NCBI RefSeq assembly: GCF_000576555.1
Contig: NZ_CP007145.1
Location: 4,486,501 to 4,550,500 of the forward strand
From: Hymenobacter swuensis DY53
GTDB lineage: Bacteria; Bacteroidota; Bacteroidia; Cytophagales; Hymenobacteraceae
Length of the DNA: 64,000 nt
Direction of reading: 5' to 3'
Part shown: one piece after another, positions 35,680 through 42,892 of the stretch
Layout of the letters: each line of letters begins with the position of its first letter
How positions within the stretch are numbered: the first letter of the stretch is position 1
The notes under the pieces: generated by a model
What the model was told of the DNA's origin: nothing
Databases searched by the model: none
Seen by the model: the letters and a program-made list of their open reading frames with translations, nothing else
Program-made: the position numbers and the translations under genes

Positions 35680-36888
35680 ATGCTTATGCTACACGATTTC
35701 CTGACTTCTTCGCCCTTCCAGTCCTTCTGGATGGCTGGTTTCGAGTGTACCGACCAGCAGAACGCGTTTGGGCACCGGGTAGATTTTTTGACCCTGACGG
35801 GCCATGTTCAGCTGCTTGATGCCGATTACAAAGCGGTGCAGTCCTTTGGCATGAGCACGGTGCGGGAAGGCATCCGCTGGAGCCAAGTGGAGCGCGTACC
35901 GTATCAGTATGACTGGAGCACCGTGCAGACCCTGCTGGATGCCGGCCAGCGCCACGGCGTACAGCAGGTGTGGGACCTGTGTCACTTCGGCTACCCCGAC
36001 GACCTAACGCCGTTGCATCCGATGTTTGCCCGCCGCTTCGCTCACCTGTGCCGGGCCTTCGTCGACTTCTACCGCAGCCAGCGGCCCAACGAGGTGCTCA
36101 TTGTGACGCCCATTAATGAGGTGAGCTTTATGAGCTGGCTGGGAGGTGATGTGCGTGGTACGTCACCTTACTGCGTGGGCCAAGGCTGGGAAGTGAAGCT
36201 AGGCCTGATGCGCGCGTACATTGAGGGCGTAGCCGCCCTGCGTGAAGCTGACCCCGGCATCCGGATTCTGACGACGGAGCCGCTCATCAATATTGTGCCG
36301 CGTATGGGGGCCAGCCCCAAAGAAATGCGTCGCGCCCGGGAGTTCGACCTCAACCAGTTCCAGAGCGTGGACATCCTCTCGGGCCGGCTGTGCCCTGAGC
36401 TGGGCGGCCGGCCCGAGTTTCTGGACCTGCTGGGCTTCAACTATTACTACGACAACCAGTGGCAGCAGGAGCCGCACCAGACGCTGCCCTGGGCCGATGA
36501 CTTCCACGACCCGCGTTTCCGGCCGCTGAATTTATTACTGGCACGGGCCTACCACCGCTACGGCCGGCCGGTAGTCCTTACGGAAACCAGCCACCCCGGT
36601 CAGGACCGCCCCCATTGGCTGCGCATGATAGCCCATGAAGCCACGCTGGCTCTACAGGCTGGAGTGCCCTTGCTGGGTGTATGCCTCTACCCCATCATCG
36701 ACCGGCCCGACTGGGACCACCTTACGCCTTGGCACCGTGCCGGCCTCTGGGACGCCGATGAGGCCGCCCCTACGCCCGGCCTCACTCGCGTGTTGCACGA
36801 ATCTTCCGCCGAAGCTCTGGTGGAAGCGCAACAGCTCGTGGCTCAGCTGCTACCCCAACCCGCCGGCCTGTTTCTCCAGCCTTCCTGA
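35680..36888 (+). CDS. Family 1-like glycoside hydrolase
   Basis: A 402-residue cytoplasmic TIM-barrel enzyme with retaining-glycosidase signatures: acid/base Glu in VTPINEVSF (GH1 normally T-x-NEP), nucleophile Glu in VVLTETSH (GH1 normally TENG), and WDLCHFGYPDDLTPLHP resembling the WDLPQ region. The motif changes and shorter length make it a divergent GH1/clan A member. The start at 35680 is chosen because the frame upstream runs through the inverted repeat. A PLD-like gene begins 14 bp downstream. Confidence 0.72.
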   Translation: MLMLHDFLTSSPFQSFWMAGFECTDQQNAFGHRVDFLTLTGHVQLLDADYKAVQSFGMSTVREGIRWSQVERVPYQYDWSTVQTLLDAGQRHGVQQVWDLCHFGYPDDLTPLHPMFARRFAHLCRAFVDFYRSQRPNEVLIVTPINEVSFMSWLGGDVRGTSPYCVGQGWEVKLGLMRAYIEGVAALREADPGIRILTTEPLINIVPRMGASPKEMRRAREFDLNQFQSVDILSGRLCPELGGRPEFLDLLGFNYYYDNQWQQEPHQTLPWADDFHDPRFRPLNLLLARAYHRYGRPVVLTETSHPGQDRPHWLRMIAHEATLALQAGVPLLGVCLYPIIDRPDWDHLTPWHRAGLWDADEAAPTPGLTRVLHESSAEALVEAQQLVAQLLPQPAGLFLQPS

Positions 36889-36902
36889 TTCTGCTGCTTT
36901 CT

Positions 36903-37613
36903 ATGTCGTCTCCCGCTGCTACTGCCTTGCTGCACCAGTTCCGCCAGGCCTTCGCCGATGTCAACCTCTCGCCCGCTGAGGCGCGGCAACTACGCGACCA
37001 GCTTACGGTGTTTCAGCAGCAACAGGGCAACGTAGAACACCTGCGGCATCAGCTGTTTGAGCTGGCGAAGGAGCGGTTCAACACGTTCAAAGACAAAGCC
37101 GTGCTTGAATGGCTGGAAGCTGCCAGCAATTTGCTGCCGGTAGCACCCGCTGCGCCGGCAGCTGCGCCCGGGGCCGAAGTCTTTTTCAGTCCCGGTGAGG
37201 AGTGCGTAGCGGCCATCCGGCGCTTTATTGCCAGTGCCCACCGCACCCTGGATGTATGCGTGTTTACTGTAGCCGATGACCGGCTAACCGACGCCCTACT
37301 GACCGCGCACCGGCAGGGTGTGTGGGTGCGCCTGCTCACCGATGACGAAAAGCTCCTGGACCGAGGCTCCGACGTACGGCAGCTGCACGCGGCCGGCGTT
37401 CCTATCCGCACCGATCAGTCGAGTAACCACATGCACCACAAGTTTGCCGTGGCCGACAGCCACTCCGTCCTCACTGGCAGCTATAACTGGACCCGCTCGG
37501 CCGCCGAGTACAACCTCGAAAACTTGCTCATCACCCCCGATCCGGCTATTGTGCAGCGGTACGCCAGCGCGTTTGCCCAGCTTTGGGAGCAGTTACGGCC
37601 TTTTGGTGGGTAA
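36903..37613 (+). CDS. Phospholipase D-like nuclease domain protein
   Basis: The C-terminal ~140 residues form a single PLD domain: EVFFSPGEECVAAIRRFIASA, then the HKD motif HHKFAVAD (H-x-K-x4-D) followed by SVLTGSYNWTRSAAEYNLENLL. One HKD per chain implies a dimer, as in Nuc-type endonucleases. The N-terminal ~90 residues are helical (LRDQLTVFQQQQGNVEHLRHQL) and may mediate binding. It could act on nucleic acid or phospholipid; the NWT motif favours the Nuc/FAM83-like group. Confidence 0.85.
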   Translation: MSSPAATALLHQFRQAFADVNLSPAEARQLRDQLTVFQQQQGNVEHLRHQLFELAKERFNTFKDKAVLEWLEAASNLLPVAPAAPAAAPGAEVFFSPGEECVAAIRRFIASAHRTLDVCVFTVADDRLTDALLTAHRQGVWVRLLTDDEKLLDRGSDVRQLHAAGVPIRTDQSSNHMHHKFAVADSHSVLTGSYNWTRSAAEYNLENLLITPDPAIVQRYASAFAQLWEQLRPFGG

Positions 37614-37638
37614 GCAACTGAGCAGAATCTTACAAGAC

Positions 37639-37684
37639 AGTGGCCCGGCCGGCACCTCCTATGTGAGATGCTGACCGGGCCACT
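37639..37684. terminator. Hairpin between convergent genes
   Basis: agtggcccgg (37639-37648) pairs with ccgggccact (37675-37684) across a 26-nt loop. T-runs are weak, so termination is inferred from position between the genes ending at 37613 (+) and 37705 (-). Confidence 0.65.
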
Positions 37685-37704
37685 ACCGTTTGAAAGTATG
37701 CCAG

Positions 37705-39339
37705 TTATTTACCGGGCGTTGTGCTGCCTACTGAAGGGGAAGCTGCAGGAGTATCAGGCCCTGGCCGCCGGATGGAAATCAGTTGGCGGGTATTGGTGAT
37801 ACCTACCGTGAGGCTGAGGTAATAGTCGCCAGCCGGCAGGGCCGTGAAATCCAACGTCTGATGGTGTGCCCCGGCGGGCTGCTTACGGTAGTCGGAGACG
37901 CGCACAGCCACGCCGTTCTGGTTATAGAGCACCCAGCCCAGCGGCTTGGCTTCCGGCAGCGTGTAGGCCATCTGGAGTACCCCGTTGGATGGGTTTGGGT
38001 ACACGCTCATCTTGTTGTCGCCTACGCTGGGGGCATTAGCGGCAGCGGCGGGCAGTTTTTCTTCCACTTCCTTCACGGCCGTCAGCTTCCACTGCTGGTT
38101 CGGCTCGCCGGTGTAGCGCTGCTGCTGCAGGCCACCATCCAGCGTGTCGCCGTAGGTCAGCACCTTTTTACGAACGTGGTGTGGCGTGAGCTTGTAGTAT
38201 CCTTTATCGGCTTCCTCAATTTTCCACCGCTGGTTGTAGCCGCTGTAATACGTCCACACGCTGAGCGGAGCACCGTTGGACGTGGAGCTGCCCAATACCT
38301 CCAGCACCTTGTTGCTGCCGGGCAGGACCAAGCGGTACAGCCCTTCCCCGGCCGGCTCGATGCGCCACTGGGGAGCGACATCCTTCTGGCCGGCTGCTTC
38401 AGCAGCCAGTTGCTCGGCGCGGGTAGCGGGGCGGCCCTGCTCTACCTTCAACGGCTGGCCCGTAGAGCGCACCGAGAGTGTATATAGTCCTGATAAATCA
38501 GCGGGCGGCGTGGGTTCGGGCTCGGCCGCTTTAACTGGCTTCGGGGGCTTGGGAGCCTTCACTACTTTCTCGGCAGGCTTGGGCGCGGCCTGCGCTACCG
38601 CTTTAGGGGCAGGTTTGGCCGGCGTGGCCGCCGGCTTGGCCACTGGCTTAGCGGCCACAGCAGGCTTGGCCGCCGTAGTAGTAGCCGATTTAGCAGCCAT
38701 ACCGGCCGCCGTAGGCGTGGGCACCGCCTTGGCCTTGGTAACGGGCGGTGGGCCAGCGGGGTCGCGCGTAAGCGGGGAGCCCACCGGATACAGGTTGCCC
38801 GTGGGAATAAGCTGCGGCGACTGACCGGGGCCAGCCCACTGCAGCTGGATGCCGGCGTTACCCTCGGCGTCGTTATACTCCAGCTTGATGGTAACTTTCT
38901 CGCCGGCAGCCAGCGTAACCGTGGGGTCGTCTACATTGGTGGGCTTGCGGCCGTCCCAGGTATCGAGCACTTTTTTGCCGTTCACCCACAGACGCACCTC
39001 ATCGGTAGTGGCCGCCACGAAGCGGTAGCGCCCGGTGCCGGGCGCGGCCAGCAGGCCTTCCCAGCGCACCGAAAAGTTATCAGCGGGCAGTTCGGGCGCG
39101 GGGGCCGCCGTGCCCCAGCGGAAATCCACCACGGCATCCTGCCGCTTCAGCACGGGTGACCCAGCCAATGAACCGTTGTTGAAATAGGAAGCCGTGAGGC
39201 CCGTTCCCCAGCCCTGAACCGGCAGGGTCGTTACAGGGCGCACCGGAAGCAGCAAGGTCGCCGCCGCCGAAACCCCGGCGGCTTGCAACCCGCTGGTCAG
39301 GCTCAAGCCCAGGGCGGAGCACAGAAGTAAATATCGCAC
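37705..39339 (-). CDS. Secreted PA14 + ricin-type protein with T9SS sorting domain
   Basis: Order of parts: signal peptide (~1-28); PA14 domain (~45-190; YFNNGSLAGSPVLKRQD, GRYRFVAATTDEVRLWVNGKKVLD); a Lys/Ala/Pro-rich low-complexity linker (~195-285); a ricin-like beta-trefoil (~290-425; LYTLSVRSTGQPLKVEQG, NGAPLSVWTYYSGYNQRWKIE, GEPNQQWKL); and a type A T9SS C-terminal domain (~445-525; SVYPNPSNGVLQM, LPAGDYYLSLTV). It should cross the outer membrane by T9SS and bind glycans on or outside the cell. A ~19-residue Pro/Ser/Thr tail follows the usual domain end, which is unusual. No catalytic domain is seen. Confidence 0.87.
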   Translation of the reverse strand: MRYLLLCSALGLSLTSGLQAAGVSAAATLLLPVRPVTTLPVQGWGTGLTASYFNNGSLAGSPVLKRQDAVVDFRWGTAAPAPELPADNFSVRWEGLLAAPGTGRYRFVAATTDEVRLWVNGKKVLDTWDGRKPTNVDDPTVTLAAGEKVTIKLEYNDAEGNAGIQLQWAGPGQSPQLIPTGNLYPVGSPLTRDPAGPPPVTKAKAVPTPTAAGMAAKSATTTAAKPAVAAKPVAKPAATPAKPAPKAVAQAAPKPAEKVVKAPKPPKPVKAAEPEPTPPADLSGLYTLSVRSTGQPLKVEQGRPATRAEQLAAEAAGQKDVAPQWRIEPAGEGLYRLVLPGSNKVLEVLGSSTSNGAPLSVWTYYSGYNQRWKIEEADKGYYKLTPHHVRKKVLTYGDTLDGGLQQQRYTGEPNQQWKLTAVKEVEEKLPAAAANAPSVGDNKMSVYPNPSNGVLQMAYTLPEAKPLGWVLYNQNGVAVRVSDYRKQPAGAHHQTLDFTALPAGDYYLSLTVGITNTRQLISIRRPGPDTPAASPSVGSTTPGK

Positions 39340-39559
39340 AGTATGAAAGGCTTTGAGTGATGAAAACAGAGCCCGTATCAGGCAAATGAGAACCGCACAA
39401 AAAAGTAGAGACAGAGTTATATTTTCCTGATTCCACTCTGACCAATATACGCCTTTTTTTCAGCGCGTTTGGTACGCTTCAGCTCTCGGTGGCAACCCTC
39501 CGAAGCATTGAATACTGCAAATTTAGGTCTTCCCAACGGCTTCTCCTGACCTTATTTCA

Positions 39560-39567
39560 TATTTTTG
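39560..39567 (+). promoter_or_regulatory. Candidate ogt promoter -7 element
   Basis: TATTTTTG fits TAnnTTTG and lies 23 bp before the start codon at 39591. The 250-bp gap 39340-39590 holds nothing else I can name. Confidence 0.45.
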
Positions 39568-39590
39568 GCTACCTCCCCTCCTGTTGCGCC

Positions 39591-40088
39591 ATGAATGAAG
39601 CCCGTGCATTTTTATCTTCCCCCCTGGGGCTGCTGGCCATACAGGGTACCGAGGACGGGTTACGGGCCGTGCAGTTCTTGGCCGCCCCGACCGGAACCGT
39701 AACGGCGACGCCCGCGCATCAGGTGCCGGGCTGCCTGCAGGAAGCGTATCGGCAGCTACAGGCCTATTTCGGGCGGGAACTGCAGGAATTTTCAGTGGCT
39801 ACCGATGTAGTGGTGGGCACGGGTTTTCAGCAGCTGGTGTGGGCCACGCTGCCGGCAGTAACCTACGGCCGCACGGCTTCTTACCTTGATATTGCCCGCC
39901 AGCTTGACAATCCGGGGGCGGTGCGAGCCGTGGGAGCGGCCAACGGGCAGAACCCGCTGGCTATTATCTGGCCCTGCCACCGCATTATCGGGGCCAACGG
40001 ACAGCTGACCGGCTACGCGGGAGGCCTTTCGCGCAAGCGGTGGCTACTGGATTTCGAGCGACCCAGTCTGCAGACCAGCCTTTTTTAG
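39591..40088 (+). CDS. ogt: Methylated-DNA--protein-cysteine S-methyltransferase
   Basis: A suicidal repair protein that takes the methyl group from O6-methylguanine onto its Cys. The active site IIWPCHRIIG (PCHR) and the following GQLTGYAGGLSRKRWLLDFE are diagnostic, and FQQLVWATLPAVTYGRTASYLDIA is the helix-turn-helix DNA-binding part. The start at 39591 (MNEARAFLSSPLG) gives 165 residues, standard for Ogt-type single-domain proteins. Confidence 0.95.
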   Translation: MNEARAFLSSPLGLLAIQGTEDGLRAVQFLAAPTGTVTATPAHQVPGCLQEAYRQLQAYFGRELQEFSVATDVVVGTGFQQLVWATLPAVTYGRTASYLDIARQLDNPGAVRAVGAANGQNPLAIIWPCHRIIGANGQLTGYAGGLSRKRWLLDFERPSLQTSLF

Positions 40089-40124
40089 CTCGCCGGATTG
40101 CGGGCTGGCACCGCCTTTAAGCGG

Positions 40125-41012
40125 TTATTGGGTCGGCTGGCCCACCAAAGACAGCAGCTGCTGATACACGATGTTGCGTTGCCAGTACAGCTGCAGCACC
40201 ATCGGAATGTGCTTTTTGCCGGGCAGTACCGTATAGCGCGGCGCGTGGCCCAGCGCCGTGAGCCGCTGCCGGAACCGGGCGCTGCTGCTGCTGATGGAAG
40301 GATACGTTTCGCCCCCAATCAGCATAACTACGGGCGGAGTGTGCGCCGTGAGGTGATAGAGAGCGGACATCCGTTTCCAGGCAGCCGGGTCTTTGCCAAA
40401 CGGCACCAGATACTGCGCATCGTTGGGGTACTGCATCCGGCGCAGGTAGTCGTACATGTCCAGCCCGGCCGGGTCGTCGAGCACAGCACCGCGCACCGGA
40501 TTCCGGGCCAGCCCACGCCGCTGAAACAGAGCGTCATCAGCGGCTAGCAATGCTGCCAGCCCGCCCCCGGCCGAGTGGCCCATCACGAATATCCGCTGCG
40601 GGTCGCCCCCGAACTCCCGGATGTGCTCGGTGGTCCAGATAACGGCCCGGGCGCAGTCATCGGCCATTTGCGGTACCCGCACCTGCGGAGCCAGGCGGTA
40701 ATTGAGGATGACGGCCACCACGCCCTGCTTGGCCAGACGGCGGCCGATGAACGAATAAAACTCTTTGCTGCCACTATCCCAGTTGCCGCCGTGAATAAAA
40801 ACCACCACCGGCCGCAAAGCCGGGGCGGCCGCTTTCGGGGCGTATACATCCAGTTGGTGCCGCTCGGAGTGGTAGGCAGAATCGGTAGCGGGTACGTACC
40901 GGACATCGGTAGTACGGCGGCTGGGACGGGCTACGGCGTACTCGGTGGCACCCGCCAGCAGCAACAAGCCACTAACCAGCGCGGGCAGCACCCGCCAGAA
41001 CAGAAAACGCAT
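40125..41012 (-). CDS. Exported alpha/beta hydrolase (esterase/lipase-like)
   Basis: A hydrophobic N-terminal signal (VLPALVSGLLLLAGATEYA) precedes a hormone-sensitive-lipase-like fold: oxyanion motif VVFIHGGNWDSGS, nucleophile elbow FVMGHSAGGGLAAL, and a likely catalytic His in LPGKKHIPMV near the C-terminus. The Asp would be in the LIGGE region or nearby. It is 295 residues, a carboxylesterase of unknown substrate located outside the cytoplasm. Confidence 0.88.
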   Translation of the reverse strand: MRFLFWRVLPALVSGLLLLAGATEYAVARPSRRTTDVRYVPATDSAYHSERHQLDVYAPKAAAPALRPVVVFIHGGNWDSGSKEFYSFIGRRLAKQGVVAVILNYRLAPQVRVPQMADDCARAVIWTTEHIREFGGDPQRIFVMGHSAGGGLAALLAADDALFQRRGLARNPVRGAVLDDPAGLDMYDYLRRMQYPNDAQYLVPFGKDPAAWKRMSALYHLTAHTPPVVMLIGGETYPSISSSSARFRQRLTALGHAPRYTVLPGKKHIPMVLQLYWQRNIVYQQLLSLVGQPTQ

Positions 41013-41133
41013 CAGGGCAGAAAAGAGGGCGAGAAAACGGAAGGTACGGCCCCGTTTCGCCGATGGATTGCAGCAACTGGCGGGTTACGGCCTCTGCAAC
41101 GGTTCGTAACCGGCAGGGTTGCGGCAGCCTTTT

Positions 41134-41141
41134 TATCTTTG
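41134..41141 (+). promoter_or_regulatory. Promoter -7 element for TPR protein
   Basis: TATCTTTG matches the consensus, 48 bp before the start codon at 41190. It lies in the 177-bp gap between divergently read genes. Confidence 0.55.
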
Positions 41142-41189
41142 ACGATTGGCACCGTTTCAATTTTTGCCCTCTTTGTTCGTTACGATTGT

Positions 41190-41903
41190 ATGAAATCCAC
41201 TTTTCTGCTGGCGGCGGCCCTGCTCCTGTGGGGCGCGGCTCCGGCCCAGGCCCAGCGCAAAGCCAAGACCCCTCCCACCGATGTGCCGCTGGCTACCCGA
41301 CGGCTGCAGCCCCTGTTCGGGGGGCTCACCCCGGCCCAGGCCGAGCAGGTACTGGGAGCTCCGTTCATTACCAGCCTGACTAACAGCTTTGCCTCGCGGG
41401 CCGAAGCCAGCCGTTTTTTCAGCACCAAAGGCTACGAATATCTTTCTGAAAGCCAAACCGATACAGCGGCTTACCGCTTCAACCTGGCCTGGGTACTCGA
41501 CCCCAACAACGCCGACGCCTACCACGGCCTGGGCATTGTGGCCAGTAATGCCGCTACCCCGGACCAATCCATCGACCTGCTGACCAAGGGCCTGACGCTG
41601 ACGCCTGCCAACTCGGCCCTGCTCAGTGACCTGGGGGCTACCTACCTGATCCGGTACCAGCAGACCAAGAAAAAGAAGGACCTGACCACCGGCACCGAGC
41701 TGTTGGAGAAAGCCACTACGCAGGATGCTACTAACGCCGCCGGCTGGCAGCAGCTGGCCCGCGCTTACTACTACCAGGAGAAGTACCCGCAAGCCTGGGA
41801 AGCCGTGCACAAAGGCCAGACCAGCAACTTGGCTTCTCTCGATTTTGAGTTGATCAGTGACCTGAAAGCCAAGCTGCCGGACCCGCAGGGAACCTTCAAA
41901 TAA
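41190..41903 (+). CDS. Secreted tetratricopeptide-repeat protein
   Basis: A signal peptide (MKSTFLLAAALLLWGAAPAQAQ) precedes about four TPR units (AAYRFNLAWVLDPNNADAYHGLGIVASN, then SIDLLTKGLTLTPANSALLSDLGATYL, then ELLEKATTQDATNAAGWQQLARAYYYQ). The frame is open 615 bp further upstream, but that part lies antisense to the esterase gene. The role is probably protein interaction in the periplasm. The outer-membrane-barrel gene follows after 80 bp. Confidence 0.85.
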   Translation: MKSTFLLAAALLLWGAAPAQAQRKAKTPPTDVPLATRRLQPLFGGLTPAQAEQVLGAPFITSLTNSFASRAEASRFFSTKGYEYLSESQTDTAAYRFNLAWVLDPNNADAYHGLGIVASNAATPDQSIDLLTKGLTLTPANSALLSDLGATYLIRYQQTKKKKDLTTGTELLEKATTQDATNAAGWQQLARAYYYQEKYPQAWEAVHKGQTSNLASLDFELISDLKAKLPDPQGTFK

Positions 41904-41983
41904 GGCAGCCTCCAACTCTGCCCGGCAACACCCCGAGGCGCGGCCGCGTATGTCGGGGCTTCACCACCTATAGCTTCTACTGC

Positions 41984-42742
41984 GTGAATTGTCGTTCTCT
42001 TCTGCCTGCCCTTCTATTGCTTTCCCTGGCTACAACCCACTCTGCACAGGCCCAGGATGCCGGCCCCGAACGGCGGCGCCGACATTACGACGGCCAGGCC
42101 CGGGCATTCTACCGGGGTCCGGTACGGTTTACGGTGGGTGGCGGCGTAGGCTACTACAACGGCGACCTGACCAGCAGTCTCGGCGACCAGTTCATCGGCC
42201 CCAGCTTCACGGGCGGCATTCAGTACCAGACGCACCCGCACTGGCAGCTGGGCGGCGAGGTTTCCTACATCCGGCTGGGAGCGAAGGACTATCTGCTGGA
42301 TCGGGGACTGGCGTTTCAGGGCCATAATGTGGCGGGTATTGCCTTCGTGCGCTGGGAACCGCTGCATGATGAAGGCGCCTACGCCGCTCCGCGTAAGCCG
42401 GCATCCATCATCAAGCCCTACCTGAAAGCGGGTGGCGGACTACTGCTGTACAGCCCCAAAGCCTTCCGGGGTACTGAGCGGCCCAACGGAAATACCAATA
42501 CTACTTACCTGTCGGCAGAGCGCAATGACTATCCGGCCCTGGCCCTCACGTTACCCGTAGGGGTGGGCTTTACGGTGCGCCTCACGCCTAAGCTCGGCGC
42601 CTCGCTGGAAGGCTCCTACTCCTTCACTACCACTGACCAGATCGATGATATCAGTACCGTCTCGGGCCGCTCATCTTCTTCCCTCAATGATGGCTTCGGC
42701 CAGCTGGAGCTGAAGTTGGAGTACGCACCCTGGGGCCGCTAG
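41984..42742 (+). CDS. Outer-membrane beta-barrel protein
   Basis: A signal peptide (SLLPALLLLSLATTHSAQAQ) from a GTG start precedes ~228 residues of alternating amphipathic strands: VRFTVGGGVGYYNGDLTSS, FTGGIQYQTHPHWQLGGEVSYIRLG, YLKAGGGLLLYSP, LPVGVGFTVRLTPKLGASLEGSYSF, and a final strand LELKLEYAPWGR. This is the DUF6089/OmpA-barrel-like pattern of 8-10 strands, with no OmpA peptidoglycan domain. Partner and ligand are unknown. An ATG alternative is absent nearby. Confidence 0.82.
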   Translation: MNCRSLLPALLLLSLATTHSAQAQDAGPERRRRHYDGQARAFYRGPVRFTVGGGVGYYNGDLTSSLGDQFIGPSFTGGIQYQTHPHWQLGGEVSYIRLGAKDYLLDRGLAFQGHNVAGIAFVRWEPLHDEGAYAAPRKPASIIKPYLKAGGGLLLYSPKAFRGTERPNGNTNTTYLSAERNDYPALALTLPVGVGFTVRLTPKLGASLEGSYSFTTTDQIDDISTVSGRSSSSLNDGFGQLELKLEYAPWGR

Positions 42743-42830
42743 TACCGCCGTATGCTGACCGAAAAAGCCTGCCAACTGGTGGTTTTTTTGTGAATAAGCT
42801 AACCAAAGCCACGCCTTTATGTACCGACAG

Positions 42831-42876
42831 AAACACAAAAAAGGGTCCGCCAATCGGCGGACCCTTTTTTGTGTTT
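42831..42876. terminator. Bidirectional terminator, 21-bp perfect stem
   Basis: aaacacaaaaaagggtccgcc (42831-42851) is a perfect reverse complement of 42856-42876 with a 4-nt loop. A- and T-tracts flank both sides, so it terminates the barrel gene (+) and the metalloprotease gene (-). Confidence 0.95.
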
Positions 42877-42892
42877 TGCAGCCGTGAGCCGA

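Noticed and set aside
40575..41189. Upstream extension of the TPR protein frame to 442 residues
   Set aside because: It runs antisense through the esterase gene and through the promoter; the protein from 41190 starts with a clean signal peptide.
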